Shown here in pieces: positions 34,336 to 46,181 of a stretch of 64,000 bases of DNA; position 1 is the first letter of the stretch; the number at the start of each line of letters is the position of its first letter. A program made the position numbers and the translations under genes. The notes beneath the pieces were generated by a model. It worked only from the letters and a program-made list of their open reading frames with translations, was not told the origin of the DNA and ran no database searches. Source of the DNA: Serpula lacrymans var. lacrymans S7.9 (taxonomy: Eukaryota > Basidiomycota > Agaricomycetes > Boletales > Serpulaceae); NCBI RefSeq assembly GCF_000218685.1, contig NW_006763290.1, forward strand, positions 2,638,843-2,702,842. Reading direction: 5' to 3'.

Positions 34336-36429
34336 TCCCAATGAATAGTCTCAAAATGGTGAGAGACATAACAATCTCCCCATCCCATCAAGTAACTAAC
34401 CACTTCATGAGCACTGAACTCTTGCTTGCAACTCAGAGTATTTGCACAATGTTGTAGCATATTTTTATTTGCATGTTGTAAGTTGGAGTTATGTTTCTCT
34501 TTGCCTTTATGGAAAGCTAATGTTTTTGCCAGTAACACAGTTAAATTTGATGATTGTCATTGTTTTTTGGCCACATAGTGGGTGATGTACCATGCAATAT
34601 TCTTTGTATCCACCCCGTTGAGCATGATTTTAATATTGTGATTAGATCTAATGCATTGCAGTATTTCAGGATTCCATGCGTTGAGGTACACCCATAATTG
34701 CTTTGATCCCCAGTTCCTTTTTTCATCTGCCCAGTCTTGAGAGGCTAATTGCAAAGGAGCTTGTCATTTGCAAATGAAATTACCATCTACAATTTTTTCA
34801 CATCCTTTTCCACATTTGTGTACTTGAACACTTTTGCTAATAGTGCATTCTGTTTGCTTCGACAGCATATCATAATTTTCAGTGACTGGATGGAGTGGTA
34901 AACTGAACATGGGATTGATTGCTTTGCTTTGTTTATTCAAGTCATTTTGTTCTAGTCCATCAATGTGAGAATGAATTGTTTGACCTATGAAATCAATAAT
35001 TTTTTCTCAAAAATCTTCATTTTGTAGCATTTCTTTCATCTGTGATGCTGGGGGCGAGCCAGTTAACCATATCATCATATGCAAATGAAGTGTTCCACGT
35101 CCTTGTGCCTCAATTGTCCCAAGAAACACTTCAACTTTGCCAAATATGCCTTTTTGCCTTCTAATTTTTTGTTGTTATATCCTTTGAACCCAAGTAGTGT
35201 TTCAATGACAATTTGGATTATTCAATGGAAAAACTGGGCAGCTTCATATGGATCATTTGCTATTAACTGGGATCTTGTAGTGGGATTAGGTCCTATACTG
35301 GCAATGAAATCATCCAAATTTACTTCCATGCCTGCAAGTACTTGAGCAATTGGATTATACGTATCCAAAGGATTCAACGTTAACCAAAGTGTGGGAGGAC
35401 TTTTCATGATAGTGAATCCCCAGACATGTGCCCATAATTTTATTCTCAACTCATCTGTTCCTACCACTTTTGCTCTGATGGTTGACAGATGCCGCTTTAG
35501 AGATTTTATAACTGGGTTTGATATGAGTTTCTTTTGACTCTCTTCAGTATTTGCAACAGCAAAGTTTTTGACTTTTGAAGATTGGATTTCCTGCTTGTTT
35601 TGGATAAATGTATCTTTGTTCAGCTGCAAACAAGCTGATCGACAGATTTGACATAATTGAATAACTCCAAATGCTTGGAACATGAGTTGATGGTTGGTAC
35701 AAAATCTTTTGTCTGCATATTGCAAAGCCCATGAAATGTGTCGTTCATATGTTACAGGCCTCTTTGTATTTGTTTCCAATCCTCCTTTGCCATATGGGAA
35801 TAACTATGGAAAAGTTCCGACCAAGTGATTTGGATTTTCTGCATATCCTTTGAAGTACCTTTCCTCTTCATCTTGCCTAGGATATTTGTTTACAAATTCC
35901 AAACCTTGTTTAACAGCTAACAGCAAAACTAACTTATTTAATGTCTCTGGATACATTTGCTAATGCATGTGCAAGTATTTTGTTTTCCTGAATATCACTT
36001 GCACACACATTAACAACGCCAAGAGATTGCAATGGTATATCATTTTCTATATTTTAATGTCATTTCATTTGTAAAAATAATACATCATCTTGACTAACCT
36101 TGATTTTTTACATTAGTATTAACTTCATTAACTTCATTTTCTTCAATATCTCTTATACCTCCTACTTCAAAAAGGTCTGTCTTTACGTTAAATTTATCCT
36201 TTTTTTGTTTTGTATACTTACCTTGCTCTTCCAGAACATAATTATCTCGCTCAATCTCTAAAAGGTCCATGTCCTCTGAGTAACAAACAATGCCTATTAT
36301 TTCTTCGGGTATGTTGTTTTCAGGTAACATTGCCAATTTTTCAGGACTGATTTCGATATCGGCATAAATAGGATTATTTTGCCAAAGGAATTTTCATATG
36401 CTTTTCTTTGGACCAACAGTGGTAACCCC

Positions 36430-37235
36430 CACAGGGGGAAAATATCAAATTTTCCTTGAAAAAAATGCTGATAAAATTGTATCTAAAGACAAATTAAGCA
36501 CCCCTTTTTTCTCCAGATAAAATGGTAATAAAATTCAAAACTATTACTTGAATTTCTCCCTCTTATCTTAGGATGTAGCCACAAAAAACATTGGACCTAG
36601 AATTATCATTTTTCTCACATTAAAATGTTATATGTATTGTCAGATTATTTCAATTGCTCAAAAGTTTTTATTGAAATCTTTGCACAGTCAAGTTGGTGAC
36701 TAAATGACAACTCAATTTATAATTTATCTCAGCATAACAATGTAGATCTTCTCCTTCTTTCTTTACAATTTTTCTCTCCTCCAAATTTAGACTTTTTCTT
36801 CAAAGAAAATGTAAATAAAATATTGACTAGAATAAAAAGGTAAGCAGACAAAACAGGTTAAATGTAGAACTGATTATTTTGTGATGTTGTACTGTGAAAA
36901 ATATACATGTTACTAGGCCAAAGTTTTTTGAATTTTATTAACCCAAGGATCTAGCAATCATTGAATTAACATTCAAAATTTACTTCCTTTTTTCTTTCTT
37001 TTTACACATATTTTGCTTCAAGTTTTCCCTTCAGTTTAACAGCCTTCTAATTTGATGAAAAAAACATTATATGATGTTTTTTGTGGCTACATCCTAAGAT
37101 AAGAGGGAGAAATTCAAGTAATAGTTTTGAATTTTATTACCATTTTATCTGGAGAAAAAAGGGGTGTTTACTTTGTCTTTAGATACAATTTTATCAGCAT
37201 TTGTTTTAAGGAAAAATTGATATTTTCCCCCTGTG
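36430..37235. mobile_element. 806-bp non-autonomous element with 162-bp terminal inverted repeats
   Basis: The left arm, 36430-36591, starts CACAGGGGGAAAATATCAA; the right arm, 37074-37235, is its near-perfect reverse complement of equal length. The 482-bp core has no ORF. A possible 3-bp duplication CCC flanks it (36427-36429 and 37236-37238). CACAG ends with a 3-bp duplication would fit a CACTA-like MITE, but this is an inference. It sits within the DUF6570 part of the Helitron. Confidence 0.85.
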
Positions 37236-37599
37236 CCCTATGGTTGAACATAATGTTGAAGGTTTATGTGGCAAGATTGGATCGGCTATACTGTTGAGGA
37301 TCTTATTCATGTTTAGCCTGTATGTTGATACCTTGCCCTTTATTCCACTATTGAGGCCTCTCGTATCCCAATTTTTTGCTCCTTTTTTTTGGATATAGTG
37401 TCATAATGTGTACCAAGGAGAAATACCTTGGTATTAATCTTTGTTCCATAATTGTTAACCACGTTAATTCAATGGGGACTTCCCCAAGCCATAATCTATC
37501 CGCAAGTGATAAGGGAGGGGTTTTTCCTGTTTCTATTTCAGCCATACAAATTTGGCATATTTTTGCAAATATTTTTTTGTTAAAGCATGAGATTCCTTC

Positions 37600-38040
37600 T
37601 CATTAGAGTAGCATTCTGTTTGTAAGAAAATGGAAGTGAGCTTGATTTGGGACTGCAATGGTAGAGTCTGGATTTGATGTGGATGATGCAAGCTGCAGAG
37701 ATAATCCATCTTGGTTGGACAGCACAGCAGATATTAATGGGAGGGGAGGTTTGGGGGGATAATCGTGGAAGTGCTGTGGCAAGCGGCAATTTGTCCTGCG
37801 CACTCTGCGCTGAGCAAGTGGTAAACCATCCAAGTCATTGAGGGTTACACCCAACAAACCAGTGACCTGGGAACAAAACTGCAGTGAGAACAGTGATATT
37901 TTCAAATGCAAAATAAATGCTTACCTTCAGATTTGTATCTGAGGTTGGCAAGTTTGCTAAGCTTTCAGGATTGCCTATAGTCATGCCTGCATCGGAAGCT
38001 GGCATTCTAAGTTTGTTTTCCGCATCCAAGTCTAACACAA
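37600..38040 (-). pseudogene. Two-exon remnant of a transposon-associated protein
   Basis: Minus-strand frames ENKLRMPASDAGMTIGNPES and TGLLGVTLNDLDGLPLAQRR can be joined over a plausible intron (about 37923-37868, GTAAGC...CCCAG). The sequence RRTNCRLPQHFHDYPPKPPL resembles the basic 'RRxRRLPxRFRDxLPExPxPL' stretch near the N-terminus of some mushroom transposon proteins. I cannot assign the family with confidence. It may be unrelated to the Helitron next to it. Confidence 0.4.
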
Positions 38041-40624
38041 ACCATCATGATCCTGAGCCTCCATACAACACTTTTTCAGTGCTTCCTTTGCTCTAGCAAG
38101 CACACCACAACTCTCATTCATTTTCAACACATTGTTGCTTCAAAACTGCCTGACAGTATACATCTCCACGCAAGACTCAAAGACAATCAACAGAAGAAAA
38201 GCCCAGGCTCTTTGTGCTTGGTATCCTGATCTAGGCTATGGCCTGTTTCATTCAGGTTTTATGAAGCTCGCATCCAGAACAGACACTCACACTGACTTGA
38301 AGACCATGAGTACCATCACAATGATCTTTCTACATGTACACTGAAATTGACTTTAACGACTAACATTAGCATCATTCAAGTGCCAATATTACTGACAGAT
38401 TGTTTGACCACCCTGCTTTTGTATTCATTCTTGATTCACTTATTTATTTGCAGGGTTCGCAACATTTGATAGACATACAAATATGGCACTCCGTCTCTTC
38501 AAACTGGGTCACTCTGACACATTTCACGAAGTCAACCATTGCTGATATAGGAACAATAGTACATTGGTTCTTATTACACTGGCACAACCTATACTGAGAA
38601 CTTGTTAGGTATACATCTTTCTGGGTGACTGGGAGTCCGGGATGTACCAACCATCTTTTTTGGATTTGACAAATGATATTACCTTGCACAAACTGAACCG
38701 CATACACAACTCAATTATCCTAGTCCTCAACTGGATCTTGCTAGTATTATGAAGTCAAGCAGTGTCACAGTAGTTCATCAGCCCAGCCCTGCTTACCCAC
38801 CACAGTTTTGCTCTTGTCTCTTATCTGAAGAATGCTGCCACCATTTTGGGCCTAACTTGAAGCCATCATTGTTTCAAACAGAATCTCAAGAATATGTGTT
38901 TTCTTTTCACCTTGGAGTATTTTTTCTGCGTATAATTACTATGATGTGCTATGTGAATTTCAATTGTTCTGTGGAAACTCATTCAAACATTTTTTTTGAC
39001 CACTCCTGCTTTAAGGTGCTAGTAGTACTATTTTGCCGCAGCTTATGCATTGTGATATAAACTCATTGATAGATGCTATTCTCAAGCATAATTTGAACCT
39101 TTAGATAATCTTGTGCATCCAAGCCCTTTGTCCTCCGAACCTTTGTCCGCATAACTGGGTAGATTGGATCTGCAAATTTTAATGTGATTATATGCTAACC
39201 CATCTATACAATAGGCCTTCAAACATATATTCACTTCATCAAGCTCTGTTGACCAAGCACCCAAGGCCACATGTTCCGGTAATGCTTATATACATGATAT
39301 GTGAGCGGTCACCAAAACTTCTATTGTCTACATAGCTACTCAAGTAAGTGGTTCAATTTAAAGACTTTTGATATAAAGGGATAATAACTCATGTTTTGTT
39401 ACCTGCTAGGTTCAATTTTCACTCACTTCAGCCTCAACATTTTTGCCCACTGACCTCATTACTGACTCGGAGCGTTTTTATAATATCATTCTGGAGTTAC
39501 TAGATGATCCGGAAGAGAATGTTGAGGTCAATCATTTGATGGCCTGGTGAAATTGGTAGACAGCATTGCCATGTCCTCCGCTTCTTATGTGCTGATCAGT
39601 ATGGAACAGTCAGGTAGTCCCTGCTTACACTGCCGCTCCTGAACATCCACCATCCAAAAATAGTGTGCTGGCAAGAATCTGTGATCAAAGGGCCGCACAA
39701 AATTGCCAATGAGACATAGATCTTCTAAAGCCTTGCTATGCTTCATATGTATATTGTTTTGAGTTGCGCTGCTAGTGAACAAGGGGACAATTGTTGTTGT
39801 TAGAATATAATATTCATATTTGAGATACAAGAAAATGATTGGTCTTCCTAAACCATGATGAAAGTGACAGGTATTGACTATATTATGAGGACCAATGCCT
39901 ACTCAGGTTAGTAGGACTGCCACCCTGATACCATTGAGTTGGGTATAGATGCCTGGAAACTGTTTTCTACTCAACACCATGCTGCAGTACTGAGAGAATA
40001 GATTATCAGGCAGAGTGTGACAACAATTTGATTTTTTCAATCATCTGAGTGGGTTGACATCAACAGATAGATCTGTATTTTACAGTAAATCAAAAGGAGG
40101 ATCCAACAGTATATACTGTCCAAAATATGGATGGACCCTTTGGCAGAGCATTCACTCATGATACACTTTATCTGCAACCAAAAGGTATATATAGCTGAAC
40201 TCAAGTTAGCTGCCTAAAAGTGAAGCTCAACATCATCAACACTCCCATAGGCTATTTCCATGTATCATAAAGACCTCTCTTTTTGTCGAAAAACAAAGTC
40301 TTCCAACATTGTCAACATGTTACCATACAAATAAGGCAGCCTCATAGTGTTTTTGAAATGCATTAAAGCTCCCACAGGCTATAATATATTGGCATGTTGG
40401 TACGAGTGATCATGAAATATATACACACCATCGGAAATAATAACCATGATGTAAATGCTGATTTTCATAGACTCTGCCAGTGAATATATACCATGGTCCC
40501 ATGAACAATCACAATGACATGAAAGGTAGAGATGTCAGCGTAGATATATGTATATATGGTTTTGTCAGACCATCATTGTTTTCCTGATGTAATGCCCATG
40601 ATATTGTGACAATCTTGGAGCATC
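38041..40624. other. Unassigned AT-rich region
   Basis: Short ORFs without recognisable similarity, no clear TIR or LTR. Probably decayed repeat DNA. Confidence 0.4.
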
Positions 40625-40946
40625 TAATAAACCTATGTGAAACTCAGCTGCTGCCCAAGAGGCTATAGAAACGACTTTATTATTTACCTAAGTGAAACTA
40701 CAATAGATGTTAGTTTAAGGTGATCTCTAATAAATGTAATGTAACATACCTCAGCCACTGCCCAAGAGGCTATAGAAACGACTGAGGTATTCCTATACTA
40801 AACCCCCTACTACTTATAGTCGGAGGTGCTACTCGCTACAGTATAATGACTCCTAGGAGAACAATGGTTACTCCATGGAGTGGTGGCTATGCTCCATGGA
40901 GAACAATGGCTGCTTTGGCAGAGACCGGGTTTATCCGGTTTTGTCA
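40625..40946 (-). mobile_element. Solo Copia LTR
   Basis: A 322-bp LTR of the same family as the element at 22094-27437, with a perfect 5-bp duplication GCATC (40620-40624 and 40947-40951). On the minus strand it begins TGACAAAACCGGATAAACCC. It contains two copies of the GTGAAACTCAGC-like motif at its U5 end and lacks one of the two CTCCTAGGAG segments. Confidence 0.95.
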
Positions 40947-41201
40947 GCATCTCCTTCATAGATCTTTGGGTAAATAACTAGAATCCCAAGATCAACGCAG
41001 ATGGACACCAAATTGTTTGAGAAAATAGCTATAGAATTGTTGGGTGTTGATTTTTCGAATTTAGTGCTACAATGTTTTAGGATGTTCAATTAGAAAATCC
41101 TCAGGATTGGCATTGACACTTGATGCCAACTTCAGGACTCCACTTTCTTGAAACAGGTCAATATTATTGGACATTCATTACATAGCAAACAGTGCTGTAA
41201 T

Positions 41202-41552
41202 TGTTATGGTACACAATTTTCGGACTACTAACTTTCAGTCTCCTCTTCAACCTTCTTCCTCTTTTTTTGGACACTTGTGCTTTCCTTTATTTTCAACCCC
41301 ACTTTTATCTTCACTTTCTCGTGCTGTGCTGCTTTCTCTTATTTTTAGATACAAACACTCTCATGTGGTGGAGCTGGTCACAAAGGCTGTGCCCTATGAC
41401 ATCATCAGCCACCACAATTAGCAACTGTATAATACACATGTACAAACACATTGTAGTAGTATATAAACCTAACAGATCAAGGAGACTCCCCAGTGAGTCC
41501 TCCTATTGATTACTCTCAACTAACTTGGTCCTATCCTAAGGGGTATATCCAC
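41202..41552 (+). repeat. LTR of family A, 3'-truncated
   Basis: It begins TGTTATGGTACACAATTTTC, preceded by GTAAT, and follows the solo LTR at 17618-18013 along most of its length, including ACATGTACAAACAC and GTAGTATATAAACC. It stops after CCTAAGGGGTATATCCAC, where the end of an oppositely oriented family A LTR begins. Confidence 0.8.
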
Positions 41553-41607
41553 TGTTACAACCAAAGTTTTTATACTCTGGCGTGGGCATACTTAAGGAGG
41601 TAGATCT
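41553..41607 (-). repeat. Fragment of an inverted family A LTR
   Basis: TGTTACAACCAAAG and the following TACTCTGGCG match the plus-strand start of the minus-oriented LTRs at 18059 and 33919. Similarity fades within about 55 bp. Confidence 0.55.
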
Positions 41608-42361
41608 TTCGACATGAGACATGTCTTTTATGCTAGCAGGGCTCGTAACCTGACATAGATTATGATATTCTCACTGTTGTAAATGAGTAGAAGTCTATGG
41701 AAGATGTTCAGAAAAGATGATTCTACTGTAAGTCTAAATTGATATGCTCACTTCAATTCAATGTGCAATAAACTGAGGTACTAAAAATTAGAGTCCAAAG
41801 GAAAATAAAACTATTGGAGAAATTCAAGAAAATGGAAAACTAATACAGTATTCATTTCTCACAGTTCATGTTGGTGAGAGCTCATACTCGTTGCAACGTT
41901 GAAGCTGCATCACACCCCTACACAAATAACCTAGAAATTTGGGTGTAGCAACTGTATGATTCATGTGTAAAGATTTTATGTGGAAGAGTCACAATCACCT
42001 TATTTCAAGGCAAAAAAATATCCAGATATAGAGAATATCACCTGGAAAATACAGTTATTTTGACTGTGTATGTGGTGCGGAGAACACTCAGTATAACGGG
42101 GATTTTCATTTCCATACCTTTTTTTGAAAAAGCAGGTGATGTAGACATATGATTGGTTATAGTCACCCAAATTTGGCACCATGTTATATGGTGTTTAGCA
42201 ACTCATGGTAGGTTTTTCACCGGGAAGCCCATAGGTTCTCACTATGTTTACGGGTGATATGGCGGTTGATTTCCACCCCTGTTGTGGGTTTCACTGTGTT
42301 AGCATTGCTTTCAGATGTGTTTGTGTTTAAACCAGAGACTGGCGCCAGGCGCCACTACAAT
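41608..42361. other. Spacer left of the pogo-like element
   Basis: No gene recognised. The part nearest 42361 is the original upstream flank of RPS11 before the transposon landed. Confidence 0.4.
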
Positions 42362-42363
42362 TA

Positions 42364-45337
42364 CAGTTATTTACCGGCACTTGAACCACCAAGTTTTTGA
42401 TTGCTTCTGTATTCACAACAACAACATTTTATTAAGATCAGCTGGTAGGATGACTTCAGTATATACTCGAGCATATAGTATAAAGAAATAAAATAAAATA
42501 TGAATGCTGTATTTTTGCAATTTGTTTGCACAAGGATTGACTGCTTATTATGGATGCTCCATCACTTGAACCATCACCAAAATGGGTAAGTCAGTGACCA
42601 AGTGACAGCAAACAGCATTATCTTAGCAATATTGTCATGGTAGCACTGGTTACTCCTCTGCACTCTCACCATCACTCTCCATGCCATCAACATTCTCATC
42701 ATTTTGCTCATCCTCACTGCCAGTAACCTCCCCATTTCCCTTGCTCGTCTTGTCACCTTCACCTTGCACAGGTCCTGGTTTTGGAGCCTGTGACTCCAGC
42801 TTTCCTAGCTTTGGCTTTGCCCACCCCACCCACCTTCGCTCCTGTTTTGCAAGATTACTTTCCTCCTTCCACAAGTGCATGGCCTCATGGTAAGCTTCTC
42901 TATGTGCTGTATTCCGGGTTTTCCGCAATTTTTTTAATTTCTTCCACTCTGTCAACGCCCCAGATTGCTCCTCCTTTTGTTTACAACAATCTTCTTGTGC
43001 CGCTTTTGCTGCATCCAAAATAGTTTGATGCTCAAGCACACGGTTATAAAATTCATCACCTGTGAGTAATCTCGGCAGTCCATCACTGTTTAGCTGACCC
43101 TTCTTTCTTCTCTTCTGTTTTTCCTCCTGCGCTGCCAGCTGACCTGACAGACAACCACAAAACATTGACTGCAAAATAACAGTTGACTGCATTCCAACGA
43201 GTGCATTTTTTGATGCAAGCTCTCGCTTATAGGATTTGTGGGGTATCAGCAACAAGAAACAAAGCTGATGTAGATGCAAGTGATTTGACAGTGTCTTTTG
43301 CCACTGTATGCCAAAGTGGTTGATGCCGCTGTATTGAGGTGTTGCCACAACCCGAGTTGATGAATAGATTGTTGTTGCTGTCCTGGCTGGTAGGTTGACT
43401 CGTATGGGGACTTTGTGACAGTCCTGGCATGGGAGTTGATGGAAATGGGGTGCATTGAATATCTTCGGCCTCGTTTCAATACTGACACATAAGAGACATG
43501 ATGACACAAACAGGGCTTGGCTGTGGAAGTGGCAGCTGACCTTGGAATGATGTCTCCAAGCTTGGGGCCATCATCTCTTCAGTAATAATATTTTGGTCAA
43601 GTGGCCAGACCCCAGTTACCCTGAATGCAGAACAAATAGTTTCAGGGGTGAGTGCTTTGAGATGAGCTCTTTCATAGATTATAATGAAGTTGTTTTTAGT
43701 TATTTTTTGACATGTAGAACTCTCAAAGCTGTCACATGCCTCCGTCCAATAATTCTTCAATGGACTGAAGACAACAAAGTCAAGGCCTTGATAGATGTGA
43801 GTGGCATGTGTGGGATAGCACAAAACATGAATAATATGTTCCCTGGCGTAATCTAGGAACTCCTTTGTGTAATGGGAGTTATGGCCATCAACAAGGAGAA
43901 GACAAGCTTGTCTGTGCACTTTCTTGCGGGTTTTGTTGCCAAAGTCTTCCATCCAAAGTTGTCCAATTGCACCATCAGTCCACCCTTTGGGCAAATGAGC
44001 AACTCTATAATTATGTGAGTCCTTAGTATTCTAGTCAGAGGCCCAGCAAAGCAAACTCACAAGGCTTTCAGAGTATTGTCTTGATGCCAATTCATCAAAA
44101 ATGACTTCCCCTTATAGATAATAGTTGGCGCAATTGATCCACCATCAGCGCAGATGGTCACCATCACAGTGATATTTTTGTGATTTCCATCCCGCTGCTG
44201 ATGTTGCATCTTCCTTTGTGCAGGGCCAATGACACGCTGTTTGCGTCCATTCCCAGGCTAGAAGCCAGTCTGGTCTGCTGCCCAGATGCAGTCCTTGACA
44301 ATATTATTATCCTTGATGGTGCTCTTGAGTAAGTTGCACCATGCTTTGTGTGTGTGCTTGTTGACTGCCTGCCCACGAGCAGAATCAAGTGGAGAACTCC
44401 AATATGTGCCCAAGCGCTCTGAGTATTGATTAAGAAAACGCCCAGTCCAATTCATTCCGACCCCTGTCTCTGGGAAAGAATTGCCAAGTCGTGCTTGTAG
44501 GAGGGTGTCAACATGAAACTTGAGCCTTTTGTGATCGAGTGGGAAGCCTCTTGCTGCAAGGTCAAGGCAATAATTGATGATGCTCTCCTCCTCTTCAGAT
44601 GTAAGCCAGGAATGATTTTCTTCATTTGCTTGTTGACAGCATCTCCCACCTTCAAGTCGTCTTGTAAGAGTAACCCTGTCAATGGTAATATGCTTCTTCT
44701 TCCTCTTGTTCATCTCTTCTTCTGCCTCACAACAAATTGCTCGCAGACTCCTCTGATCTTCCTCTGGCTTCTCTTTGTCATCATTCCACAGTTTTATTGC
44801 ATATGCGAGACCTTCTTCTTTATCAACTATTGCAGTATGTTGCTTCTTGCACTTGGATTTTGCATGGCCAGCCATAACTTGAGTGCATTGTAGACATAGT
44901 GAGCGTTTTTATTTGCCGTAATATTCAATCCCTAATACCGACTATTCCATAATAGGTATATCTTGTTTACTAATAAACAACTTGACACCCTTATTGACTT
45001 TCTTCGTTGGCATTGTAGTGGCAAGATGAGGAGTCACTGATCTTCCAATCAGGTGTTGGGACCACAAAGCCAAGAAGCAAATGTAAATATTCAATTGGTT
45101 AGAATGGCTACAGTATTTGTATTTCCTGTAGTAGCTATTAAACTTCGTGATTTCAAGGGTAAAATACTAATCATTAGTTTAATGGTGGCCTCAAGTGAGG
45201 CCTATCTTATGGCCAAGCATAGCAAAGTATTGTATTTCATTGCATCAACCGTTGTTTTACTTGTTGTGACTGGAATTCATGTGTAATTTGTGTTTGGTTC
45301 AAGCGTTGGTGGTGGTTCAAGTGCCGGTAAATAACTG
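42364..45337 (-). mobile_element. Pogo-like DNA transposon with perfect 28-bp TIRs
   Basis: The ends are exact inverted repeats of 28 bp starting CAGTTATTTACCGGCACTTG (42364-42391 and 45310-45337), flanked by TA on both sides (42362-42363 and 45338-45339), the TA duplication expected of the Tc1/mariner superfamily. The 2974-bp element contains one long transposase gene on the minus strand. Perfect TIRs and the near-open gene point to a recent insertion. Confidence 0.97.
42650..44875 (-). pseudogene. Pogo/Fot1-like transposase, nearly intact
   Basis: It starts at 44875 (MAGHAKSKCKKQH) with an HTH region, a CENP-B-type HTH (SWLTSEEEESIINYCLDLAA; VGMNWTGRFLNQYSERLGTY) and the first catalytic Asp in CIWAADQTGF. 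A single TAG at 44258-44260 then replaces what is usually Gln (CAG to TAG), after which the family pattern continues (GNGRKQRVIGPAQRKMQHQQ, ITVMVTICADGGSIAPTIIY). After a probable intron (about 44062-44008) come KGWTDGAIGQLWMEDF, the second Asp in CLLLVDGHNSHYTKEFLDYA and the third in HATHIYQGLDFVVFSPLKNY. The C-terminal, Lys/Glu-rich tail (QLAAQEEKQKRRKKGQLNSD; LLTGDEFYNRVLEHQ) ends at 42650, with at least one frame change near 43500. The catalytic acids are all present; the nonsense codon breaks it. Confidence 0.9.
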
Positions 45338-45436
45338 TATCCGACAACGGCAATTACCGTAGCTATCTATACAGTTCCTCCTGGTGGCTTTTCCGCAATG
45401 TACCTCGCAATTTCTGAAACTTGAAAGTACTACGAT

Positions 45437-46181
45437 ATGGCAGAGCAGGTATGTGTATAGTTATACCGTGTTGTGTTGTTGCATCATAGTCGCGCTAGAT
45501 CGAGAAGGCTTACCAGAAACAACACTTGTTCCAAAACGTCAAAGCTCGTGGTATATAGCATGTTCTTCGAGTCCAATGTTGGTGTTGACTTACAAACGCT
45601 GAACGTAGGGGGGAAAAAATTGTCTGCTAAAGACAAACGATGGTATAAGGACGTAGGGCTTGGTTTCAAAATACCAGTTGAAGCGGCTCAAGGAACCTAT
45701 ATCGGTATGCCACACTCCTGACACAGTTATCCAATGTGTGAAGCTCAGAAGCTCAATGATTCATCTAGACAGGAAATGTCCTTTCACTGGTGATGTTTCA
45801 ATACGTGGACGTATTTTGACCGGGAAGGTCGTATCTACAAAAATGACGAGGACCATTATTTTACGCCGAGACTACCTCCACTACGTTCCCAAATATAGTG
45901 AGTCATGCGAAAATGAGTGCTCCCGATCCATGTCAGTTCATTTGAATATCAGATCGTTATGAAAAGCGACATAAAAACCTCGCAGCCCATGTTTCCCCAG
46001 CATTTCGCGCCGAGCTCGGTGATATTGTCACAGTTGGTGAGTGGTGGCTCTAGGACACAAAGCAAGTACTTATTCGCTGTGATTGACAGGACAATGTCGC
46101 CCACTGTCCAAGACTGTGCGTTTCAATGTTCTTCGAGTGTCAAAAAATAAGGCTGCGGGGAAGGCATTCGGAAAATTTTGA
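45437..46181 (+). CDS. RPS11: 40S ribosomal protein S11 (uS17)
   Basis: A small-subunit ribosomal protein binding 18S rRNA. Exons 45437-45448, 45499-45550, 45609-45704, 45769-45897, 45953-46036 and 46090-46181 give 465 nt (154 aa), in frame at all junctions. The protein shows the eukaryotic uS17 blocks [100 protein letters not shown] and [20 protein letters not shown], and ends AAGKAFGKF. The length agrees with the family (about 155-158 aa). Exon 1 encodes only MAEQ, and all introns are about 50-65 bp, the usual layout of a fungal ribosomal protein gene. The start codon lies 99 bp from the TIR of the pogo-like element. Confidence 0.97.

Larger units (their letters stand above)
31047..37565 (-). 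mobile_element. Helitron (Rep/Pif1 helicase), decayed and multiply interrupted
   Basis: In minus-strand order: a cysteine motif and DUF6570 start (ICQICMAEIETGKTPPLSL, 37560-37500; IPRYFSLVHIMTLYPKK), then an 806-bp insertion, then NNPIYADIEISPEKLAMLPE (36400-36330), the Helitron-like N domain (ERHISWALQYADKRFC; WLTLNPLDTYNPIAQVLAG, 35750-35340), the Rep HUH motif (GRGTLHLHMMIW, about 35100-35065), the two-tyrosine motif (AWYITHYVAKK, about 34600-34565), and Pif1 helicase with Walker A (INSQGGTGKTTML, about 32700), MGDFHQFSPVGN (32330-32290), FTTVITLHQQMRIKDK (32033-31960) and the C-terminal FRAYVALSRS motif (31250-31210). The frame is broken by stops, so it is not autonomous. I could not fix the 5' TC and 3' CTRR ends. 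Confidence 0.85.

Noticed and set aside
41630..41660. GGGCTCGTAACCTG near 41640 as a second half-tRNA primer site
   Set aside because: It resembles the site at 27181-27202, but the base in the anticodon differs and no LTR edge lies next to it.
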